Part shown: piece by piece, positions 6,622 through 11,483 of the stretch
Layout of the letters: every line of letters starts with the position of its first letter
Numbering within the stretch: the stretch's first letter is position 1
Source of the DNA: Actinomycetes bacterium
GTDB lineage: Bacteria > Actinomycetota > Aquicultoria > CAJVYJ01 > JAUVQD01
Direction: 5' to 3'
Length of the DNA: 11,483 nucleotides
Assembly: GCA_030605305.1 (NCBI GenBank)
Contig: JAUWIO010000011.1
Span: 1 to 11,483, forward strand
Made by a program: the position numbers and the translations under genes
The notes under the pieces: generated by a model
The model's input: only the letters and a program-made list of their open reading frames with translations
Databases searched by the model: none
Told to the model about the DNA's origin: nothing

Positions 6622-8127
6622 ATGAAGCAGAGCCGCTATGCCATAAGGTCATTTATTCTGTTGATAGCCGGCGTATTTGTTATTGAGCTTGGCATCATGG
6701 CCTCTTTGGGCAAGGCCCTCTCAGAGCTGTCTCCTCTTAAAGTGGGCCTGATAGATAGCGCGCTACTTTCAATACTGTTCTTTCCTTTCTTATTCTTCTT
6801 TTTCTTAAGGCCGCTTCGGTATGCGGCTTACCATGATGAATTAACAGGTCTTCCCAATGAAAGACAACTGAGAGAACAGCTAGATCACGAGATCGAAATC
6901 GCGGCTAAAAGGAAGCAACTGTTGGTTGTAGTATTCGCCGACATTAATAATTTTAAGGAGATCAATGACACTTTTGGGCGAGACTTCGGCGATGTGGTCC
7001 TGAAAAAAATAGGCGTACAGCTAGGCGAAAACGACCATGTGGAGACGGTTGTCCGGTTCGGTGACGATCAGTTCGGCGCAGTGTTAAGGGACGTTGCAAG
7101 TGAAGGTGGCGTTGGCGCGGTCTTAAATGGGATCATTGAGCATCAAAAAGAGCCCTTACACATAAAGGGCCGAAAAATTGAAATCTCCTTGAAAATCGGC
7201 GCAGCTATCTACCCGGATCAAGCTAGATCAACGAACGAACTGCTGTCAAAAGCAGAAGCTGCGGCGCGTATGCTTGAAGTAAGTAAAAACCCTTATCTGA
7301 TATATAGCCAGAATATGGACGATGAGATGAGGGATCGCCAAGAGCTTGCCCATGATTTGGAGGGGGCGGTCGATAGGCAAGAGCTCGTACTCTATTACCA
7401 GCCCATCATAGACATCAAAACGGGACAGATCACTTCATGCGAAGCGCTTATCAGGTGGCAACATCCAAAAAGGGGCCTGCTGAGTCCCGATACCTTTATT
7501 CCGATTGCCGAAAAGACGGGGCAAATCTTGCAGATCGGCGAGTGGGTCTTGAATGAAGCTTGCTTGCAGCTAAAGGCATGGATGACAACGATGCCTTTAG
7601 GCATCAAAGGAGTCGCGGTTTCGATAAACCTCTCGGCCCGTCAGCTATATGTACCGGACATGGTAGACAAAGTCATCGGTGCTCTGGAGCGGTCCGGGTT
7701 GGACCCGGAGCTCATAGAGTTGGAAATCACCGAGACGATGCTGATGAAAAACTTGGATATCGTTCAGGACTCGTTGCGAAGATTAGACGATCTTGGAGTA
7801 AAGCTGGTTATCGATGATTTTGGTACCGGCTATTCATCTTTGGCGTATGTCCGAGAATTCCCGGTAAGTGTTTGCAAAATCGATCGCTCTTTTGTCAGTC
7901 AGATCAATGTTGATGAAAACAAAAGAATGGTCATGGAAACTATAATCATGTTGGCTCAAAAGATGGGAATGACCGTCACCGCCGAAGGCATCGAAGACGA
8001 GGATCAGTTAAAAGCATTGGCAAAGCTCAATTGCGATTCAGCCCAGGGATATTTGTTTAGCAAACCAATACGTAGCGATGACTTTCTAAACCTGCTGATT
8101 CGCCAGAGGCAAGATAAGACTGCCTGA
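6622..8127 (+). CDS. Membrane-anchored cyclic-di-GMP phosphodiesterase: degenerate GGDEF plus intact EAL domain
   Basis: 501 residues. Two N-terminal membrane helices (about 9-30 and 45-63) join directly to a GGDEF domain (about 66-230; DELTGLPN at 72-79) and an EAL domain (about 245-495). The cyclase signature reads G147-D-D-Q-F151 instead of GGDEF, so diguanylate cyclase activity is unlikely, although GTP binding may persist. The EAL domain keeps E274-A-L276, N336 in SINLS, E368 and E371 in LEITET, D398-D399 in DDFGTGYSS, K419, and E455 in AEGIED, so hydrolysis of c-di-GMP is expected. No separate sensor domain is seen beyond the short membrane hairpin. Codon use is more A/T-rich (ATA, AAA, TTA) than in the operon to the left. 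The ATG at 6622 lacks a ribosome site but sits just after a stress-type promoter. No terminator separates it from the next gene. Confidence 0.92.
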   Translation: MKQSRYAIRSFILLIAGVFVIELGIMASLGKALSELSPLKVGLIDSALLSILFFPFLFFFFLRPLRYAAYHDELTGLPNERQLREQLDHEIEIAAKRKQLLVVVFADINNFKEINDTFGRDFGDVVLKKIGVQLGENDHVETVVRFGDDQFGAVLRDVASEGGVGAVLNGIIEHQKEPLHIKGRKIEISLKIGAAIYPDQARSTNELLSKAEAAARMLEVSKNPYLIYSQNMDDEMRDRQELAHDLEGAVDRQELVLYYQPIIDIKTGQITSCEALIRWQHPKRGLLSPDTFIPIAEKTGQILQIGEWVLNEACLQLKAWMTTMPLGIKGVAVSINLSARQLYVPDMVDKVIGALERSGLDPELIELEITETMLMKNLDIVQDSLRRLDDLGVKLVIDDFGTGYSSLAYVREFPVSVCKIDRSFVSQINVDENKRMVMETIIMLAQKMGMTVTAEGIEDEDQLKALAKLNCDSAQGYLFSKPIRSDDFLNLLIRQRQDKTA

Positions 8128-8138
8128 CCTATGCATAT

Positions 8139-8163
8139 GTTTTAACGTAAATCGGGCGGGTAA
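8139..8163 (+). promoter_or_regulatory. SigB/SigF-type promoter of the small stress-protein gene
   Basis: GTTTTAA at 8139-8145 and GGGTAA at 8158-8163, with 15 bases between GTTT and GGGTAA. This fits the general-stress sigma pattern (GTTT-N15-17-GGGTAT with one mismatch). It is placed 38 bases before the ATG and just after the stop of the GGDEF-EAL gene. The protein downstream belongs to a group typically under such control, which supports the call. Confidence 0.6.
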
Positions 8164-8187
8164 TTAGTCTTAGAATTTCGTTGAAAA

Positions 8188-8192
8188 GGAGG
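8188..8192 (+). promoter_or_regulatory. Strong Shine-Dalgarno GGAGG
   Basis: GGAGG within AAAAGGAGGAG, 8 bases before the ATG at 8201. It fixes the start of the stress-protein gene and contrasts with the weak or absent ribosome sites of the other plus-strand genes. Confidence 0.85.
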
Positions 8193-8200
8193 AGATATCC

Positions 8201-8719
8201 ATGCCTGAAAACGTAACTGTGGCAGTATTTGATGAGGACAGTACGGTCAGGAGCGCGGTCCAAGCGCTCAAGGATGCGGACATTACGGACGAGCATATTT
8301 CGCTAGCCGGACCGGCTGGAAAAGTGAAACCTCTCGAGGAAGAAGTGCAGGGCTTCCATACCACATCGCATCGGCTGAAAGCCGGAGCGAAGTGGGGCGG
8401 TTGGATCGGCGGTATCGGCGGTGTCATCGGCGGGGCTGCGATTTTTATCGCTGCCGTACCTGTCGGCCCGATCATCGCGGTCGGTAGCCTGGCGGCCATT
8501 CTGGCCGGCGGTATCGAAGGTGCGGTGCTCGGCGCGGGAGTCGGCATATTCGCGACGGCGCTGGCTTCTATGGGGATCAAAGAGCCCGAAGCAAAAGAGC
8601 TTGAGAGACGCATAGCGGCGGGTGAGTTCCTGGTAATCGTCAAGGGACCGGCCGTCGTCGTAAATAAAGCCGATGACATTCTAAGAGCGTCGAACCCGCT
8701 CCACGTAGCGGCTGCGTAA
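8201..8719 (+). CDS. Small glycine-zipper membrane protein, general stress protein 17M/DUF1269-like
   Basis: 172 residues. Residues 1-60 look like a small alpha/beta fold (VTVAVFDEDSTVRSAVQAL, then DADITDEHISL), as in YflT/GSP17M-type proteins. Residues about 62-122 form a very Gly/Ala-rich glycine-zipper segment able to make two membrane-inserting helices. The tail (EAKELERRIAAGEFLVIVKG from 130) returns to a mixed fold that ends in an ADDIL helix. Proteins of this layout occur in Bacillus and Actinobacteria as general-stress proteins, and no enzymatic activity is known or visible. The ATG at 8201 has a near-perfect Shine-Dalgarno (AAAAGGAGG, ending 8 bases before it), the strongest in the window. 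Promoter and terminator are its own. An antisense open frame over the same DNA is only a shadow. Confidence 0.8.
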   Translation: MPENVTVAVFDEDSTVRSAVQALKDADITDEHISLAGPAGKVKPLEEEVQGFHTTSHRLKAGAKWGGWIGGIGGVIGGAAIFIAAVPVGPIIAVGSLAAILAGGIEGAVLGAGVGIFATALASMGIKEPEAKELERRIAAGEFLVIVKGPAVVVNKADDILRASNPLHVAAA

Positions 8720-8739
8720 GATCTAAGAAATGCACTGAG

Positions 8740-8785
8740 CGAGCAACCAAGGCTTGGATCCACGAGCCTTGGTTGCTCGTCTTTT
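8740..8785 (+). terminator. Strong rho-independent terminator after the stress-protein gene
   Basis: CGAGCAACCAAGGCT (8740-8754) pairs without mismatch with AGCCTTGGTTGCTCG (8765-8779) around a 10-base loop, a 15-bp perfect stem, followed by TCTTTT. It lies about 20 bases after the stop at 8717-8719 and isolates the stress gene from the ABC operon. Confidence 0.88.
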
Positions 8786-8815
8786 GACAACATTACTTCT
8801 GATCGCCTCGATCAT
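8784..8815 (+). promoter_or_regulatory. Possible promoter of the ABC transporter operon (perfect TTGACA, poor -10)
   Basis: TTGACA at 8784-8789 is a perfect -35 box that overlaps the T-run of the preceding terminator. The best -10 I can find is GATCAT at 8810-8815, with a long 20-base spacer; at 17 bases (8807) the match is worse. The operon needs a promoter here because the terminator blocks read-through, but the -10 is uncertain. Confidence 0.3.
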
Positions 8816-8830
8816 GCTACCCTGAAAGCG

Positions 8831-10435
8831 ATGTTTTACGTTCGATACTTATTAGCGGAGATATTCCGTAGGCCAGGAAAGACCCTGATCGTTGCGAGCG
8901 GCTTGGCGGTAACCAGCGCCATAGTCATCCTCATAATCTCCGCATCATTAGCACTATCGATTTCGCAAGAGCAGGTATTGAATCCCCTAGAAAGCGTCGG
9001 CACTGATATATTAGTGTCTTTTTCCGCGACGGTTGATGGTCTCGGAGCTCTCGATGAAGCGACGAGACTGGAATATCTAGAGGAGAACGCGACCAAGACC
9101 GACCTCTCGCAACTGGGCGACCCCGGCGACGAATTTTCACTAGATCAGTTTTTGTCAGGCTCGATGCTGACATTTCAGTCGGCCGTCACGGATGATCTAG
9201 ATGGTTCGCTGGTCGCGGAATATGCCCGGGGGCTGATCTATACAGTCACTCACCAAGAAGGTCTGATCCCGGAAGTCACGGTTTCAGTTGAAACGGGCGG
9301 CAAGGAGTATGATGTCAAGGGAGATATAGCGCCCATGACGCCGGCGGAAGAAGACGCGGTTTCCAATGCAAAGACCTCGGCAATAGCAAATCTTGAAGCC
9401 CGGGGCATAAGCTCAAAATCACCTGAAGCAAGGGCGTACATACTGGCCGCCGTTAACGACGCGATGCCCGAAAGATTTAAGGGTTTTAGTAAGAAATTCA
9501 CTACTCCGAAAGAAACAATTACTAAAGATGTCGGCCCGATTTCTACTGATATTTCAACGTCCAACTTTACCGTTGGAGGAGTTGACACGAGTCGCCGGGA
9601 TATCGGCTTGATCATCCCGAGCGAAGTGATCGAAGGCGCCTACTTTGGCGAGAGCATTGGGATCCTCGTGAACAAAGCCTATGCAGACAAGAACGACATC
9701 GGGCTAGGCGGCACATTCGCTCTAGGCGACGCTGCGTATGAAATTGTCGGTCTCGTCGAACCAAAACTATATACAAACACTGCCGATATCTATCTGCCAC
9801 TGGCGGAGCTCCAAAGGATTTCGGACAAAGAGGACAGGGTCAATGTCCTGCTGATCAAATCGACTGACGTAAGCTCCATAGGCGCGACCGAAGAGCACTT
9901 AGAAATCATACTGCCCGGGGCGGTGTTGGTAAGCTCGAAAGATACAGCCGACATGGTATCGGGCAGTCTTGTGCGGGCGGCAGACCTGACCGATCGTTTT
10001 GTCAGGGCCGTCAGCAGCCTGATAATCGCTGCCTCATTTATCATCGTCAGCTTGTTGACGATCTCTTCTATCAATCGGAGAACTCGCGAGATCGGCACGC
10101 TTAAGGCCATTGGCTGGAGCAATTTCCGGGTGGTCAGGCAGATCGTCTCCGAGAGTATCTTTGTCGGATTGCTGGGGGCCGTTGTCGGTATCGGGCTGGG
10201 GCTGCTCGCCATATACATATTCAACCAAAACAACATTTCGCTTGAGGCGATCATTGAGACTACGAATGTCCCGGCGGCAGTACAAACATCGATCGAGCTC
10301 CAGGTGCTTCCCTCCACCCCTGTGCTGGCACTGGGCGGACTCGTCGCTATCGTGGGCGCGCTGATATCAGCTTTCTTCGCGGCCCTCAAAGTGTCTCGGC
10401 TCCGGCCACAAGCGGCTCTCAGGAATTTGGAATAA
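8831..10435 (+). CDS. ABC transporter permease, MacB/FtsX (LolC-type) family
   Basis: 534 residues. One N-terminal helix (about 18-43) is followed by a large extracytoplasmic region (about 44-388) and three C-terminal helices (about 392-414, 443-464, 497-519). This is the four-helix plan of MacB/LolC permeases (type VII ABC). The cytoplasmic loop RRTREIGTLKAIGWSNFRVV (416-435) and the ending RLRPQAALRNLE are typical coupling signatures. The part at about 256-312 (IGLIIPSEVIEGAYFG, then GLGGTFALGD and YEIVGLVEP) resembles the usual MacB_PCD core; residues about 70-240 look like extra, acidic and partly helical sequence. Such systems transmit ATPase motion across the membrane to extrude lipids, peptides or antibiotics, or to regulate wall enzymes; the substrate here is unknown. 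The ATG at 8831 has only a weak ribosome site (GAAAG). The stop lies 2 bases before the ATPase start. Confidence 0.9.
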   Translation: MFYVRYLLAEIFRRPGKTLIVASGLAVTSAIVILIISASLALSISQEQVLNPLESVGTDILVSFSATVDGLGALDEATRLEYLEENATKTDLSQLGDPGDEFSLDQFLSGSMLTFQSAVTDDLDGSLVAEYARGLIYTVTHQEGLIPEVTVSVETGGKEYDVKGDIAPMTPAEEDAVSNAKTSAIANLEARGISSKSPEARAYILAAVNDAMPERFKGFSKKFTTPKETITKDVGPISTDISTSNFTVGGVDTSRRDIGLIIPSEVIEGAYFGESIGILVNKAYADKNDIGLGGTFALGDAAYEIVGLVEPKLYTNTADIYLPLAELQRISDKEDRVNVLLIKSTDVSSIGATEEHLEIILPGAVLVSSKDTADMVSGSLVRAADLTDRFVRAVSSLIIAASFIIVSLLTISSINRRTREIGTLKAIGWSNFRVVRQIVSESIFVGLLGAVVGIGLGLLAIYIFNQNNISLEAIIETTNVPAAVQTSIELQVLPSTPVLALGGLVAIVGALISAFFAALKVSRLRPQAALRNLE

Positions 10436-10437
10436 CG

Positions 10438-11106
10438 ATGCCGCTAATAGAGCTAAAAGAAGTGAGCAAAGTATTTAAGCAGGGCGCAACCCCTATTAAT
10501 GCCTGCGATAACATCGATATGAAGATACAGCCGGGCGAGTTTGTAGCGATCATTGGCCCGTCCGGCAGCGGCAAAAGCACGTTGCTACAGCTACTAGGGG
10601 GCTTAGATGGTCCTACCTCGGGAGAGATCACGATCGACGGTCACGATATTGTGAAACTGAAGCAGTCCAAGCTCACCGAGTTTAGGCTCAGGAACATCGG
10701 TTTCATATTTCAACATTTTAACCTCATCCCCACACTTACGGCTGAACAGAATGTAGAGTCGGCCATCGATAAGCGCTCGAGTAATGATCGAAGCACTTCC
10801 CGCAAAATGCTGGCCAACGTCGGCCTCGAGTCGAGAGCCAAACACCTGCCGACACGATTATCCGGCGGAGAACAGCAACGAGTAGCGATCGCCCGGTCTC
10901 TCGTCAACAATCCCAAGATCGTCCTGGCCGATGAGCCGACGAGAAACCTCGACTCCGAAACAGGCGCCGAGATAATGGAGCTATTAGCTGAGCTCAACAA
11001 AAATGAAGGAAGAACGATCATAGTCGTTACTCACTCATCATATGTCAGGAAGCTGGCCGACAGACTTTTTGAGATGAACGACGGTCAGTTGGCGGAGAAG
11101 GAATAA
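10438..11106 (+). CDS. ABC transporter ATP-binding protein, MacB/LolD family
   Basis: 222 residues, the normal length for a LolD/FtsE-like ATPase. Visible motifs are Walker A GPSGSGKS (40-47), Q-loop Q92 in FQHFNLIP, signature LSGGEQQ (141-147), Walker B IVLADEP with E166, D-loop NLD (170-172) and switch H199. It would hydrolyse ATP as a homodimer beneath the permease encoded just upstream, with stop and start separated by 2 bases. The family nearly always reads DEPTGNLD here, whereas this protein has Arg at 169 (DEPTRNLD), an unusual change next to the D-loop. All catalytic residues remain, so activity is still expected. The substrate is not deducible. A TAA stop at 11104-11106 ends the operon, and I see no convincing terminator after it. 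Confidence 0.95.
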   Translation: MPLIELKEVSKVFKQGATPINACDNIDMKIQPGEFVAIIGPSGSGKSTLLQLLGGLDGPTSGEITIDGHDIVKLKQSKLTEFRLRNIGFIFQHFNLIPTLTAEQNVESAIDKRSSNDRSTSRKMLANVGLESRAKHLPTRLSGGEQQRVAIARSLVNNPKIVLADEPTRNLDSETGAEIMELLAELNKNEGRTIIVVTHSSYVRKLADRLFEMNDGQLAEKE

Positions 11107-11212
11107 AAGCTCAATAACGCCCCAGGAGACGGCCTTGCTTCTTTCCATCTCCGTATCCAGCTCTGGTCTCAAAGCCGGGTCTGCCGGCGGTTAGGACCGC
11201 TGTCCGGTTGGC
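11107..11212. other. Non-coding spacer with clustered small inverted repeats
   Basis: No convincing gene. Three short dyads crowd just before the TATAAT box: GCCGG-GTCTG-CCGGC (11174-11188), GCGGT-TAGG-ACCGC (11187-11200), and the overlapping, mutually exclusive GGAC-CGCT-GTCC (11194-11205). They overlap the expected -35 area and could be operator sites. No T-run follows any of them, so they are poor terminator candidates. Confidence 0.35.
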
Positions 11213-11218
11213 TATAAT
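11191..11218 (+). promoter_or_regulatory. Housekeeping-type promoter with perfect TATAAT
   Basis: TATAAT at 11213-11218 is a perfect -10 box. TTAGGA (11191-11196), 16 bases upstream, is a weak -35. Transcription would begin near 11225 and read into the frame that leaves the right edge. The -35 area lies within the small dyads described for this spacer. Confidence 0.5.
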
Positions 11219-11305
11219 CTTGGGAGGGCCAACAGGAAAGGATGGGGCGTCAGCAACCGACGCGAGATAGGGGCAACAGAAGACAAGTACCTGACCATAG
11301 TTCAT

Positions 11306-11483
11306 GTGGTCGGGGTCAACATCGGCGTCGTGGCGCTGGCGGCGGCTTCCGCCCTATCGTTCATATTGGCGCTTCTCAAGCTGGCGGGCGCATTGACCTT
11401 TATGTTCGTCCCCAGCTTCACCTCAAGGGCCGGGACGGCGCTGCAATCATTCGGGGTGGAAAGAAAGCCCGTGACCCTGATGC
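11306..11483 (+). CDS. Unrecognised membrane-protein reading frame, start uncertain, runs off the right edge
   Basis: This frame is open from 11195 to the right edge. From about 11288 its codons (GTC, ATC, GGC, GTG, GCG, CTG) resemble those of the neighbouring genes. The only standard start after the promoter is the GTG at 11306-11308, which lacks a Shine-Dalgarno; CTG at 11291 is an alternative. The product begins with a long hydrophobic stretch (VGVNIGVVALAAASALSFIL and on for about 35 residues), then FVPSFTSRAGTALQSFGVERKPV. I do not recognise a family. The best ribosome site nearby serves an ATG at 11242 in another frame, so a frameshift joining the two is possible. The existence of a gene here is likelier than any particular start. 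Confidence 0.4.
   Translation, partial: MVGVNIGVVALAAASALSFILALLKLAGALTFMFVPSFTSRAGTALQSFGVERKPVTLM

Noticed and set aside
8170..8793. Long minus-strand open frame of 207 codons over the stress-protein gene
   Set aside because: It is antisense to a gene with a strong ribosome site, promoter and terminator, its product is Ser/Pro/Ala-rich low complexity, and it runs through the terminator hairpin.
9790..10389. 199-codon minus-strand frame over the permease gene
   Set aside because: Shadow of the permease, whose family motifs and coupling to the ATPase gene leave no doubt about the coding strand.
11111..11305. 64-codon minus-strand frame at the right end
   Set aside because: It covers the perfect TATAAT promoter and inverted repeats, has no ribosome site I can see and no recognisable motif.
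11242..11483. Arg/Gly-rich plus-strand frame from ATG 11242 as a gene in its own right
   Set aside because: Despite the ribosome site, its codon use (AGG, AGA, CAT) and composition look like a shadow of the hydrophobic +1 frame. It is kept only as part of a possible frameshift.

Overview
The window is chromosomal DNA, moderately GC-rich, most likely from a member of the Actinomycetota (Actinobacteria). The main argument is the left half. On the minus strand it carries, in transcription order, a Ser/Thr protein kinase, FhaA, FhaB, a PP2C phosphatase with a membrane anchor, RodA/FtsW and a class B penicillin-binding protein. The fhaA-fhaB-pstP-rodA-pbpA order is the classical actinobacterial cell-growth cluster. 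The lineage within the phylum cannot be fixed from the sequence. The short FhaA and PstP, and the unusual kinase at the head, suggest something other than a mycobacterium or streptomycete.

Region 1-6175 (minus strand) is one tightly packed operon. Every junction overlaps by 1-4 bases or is separated by 1 base. The kinase would phosphorylate Ser/Thr residues, FhaA and FhaB would read phosphothreonine at the membrane, PstP would reverse the phosphorylation, and RodA (glycosyltransferase) with PbpA (transpeptidase) would build the wall. PbpA runs off the left edge after its SxxK and SxN motifs. The kinase is not a PASTA kinase: its C-terminal half is a polytopic membrane domain.

Region 6176-6621 holds a divergent intergenic spacer, a complete tRNA-Ile (anticodon GAT, CCA encoded) on the plus strand and a clear rho-independent terminator behind it.

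Region 6622-8719 (plus strand) holds a membrane-anchored GGDEF-EAL protein with a degenerate cyclase motif but an intact phosphodiesterase site, then a small glycine-zipper protein resembling the general stress protein 17M/DUF1269 group. Both genes are preceded by GTTT-N15/17-GGGTA(T/A) sequences that look like promoters of the SigB/SigF general-stress sigma family. In the first gene the promoter sits so close to the ATG that the mRNA would be almost leaderless. A long perfect hairpin with a T-run ends this unit.

Region 8831-11106 (plus strand) is a two-gene ABC transporter of the MacB/LolCDE type: a permease with a large extracytoplasmic domain, then its ATPase 2 bases downstream. The ATPase has Arg in place of the usual Gly after the Walker B box.

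Region 11107-11483 has a perfect TATAAT box, clustered small inverted repeats and the beginning of an unrecognised membrane-protein reading frame that leaves the window. Its start is unresolved.
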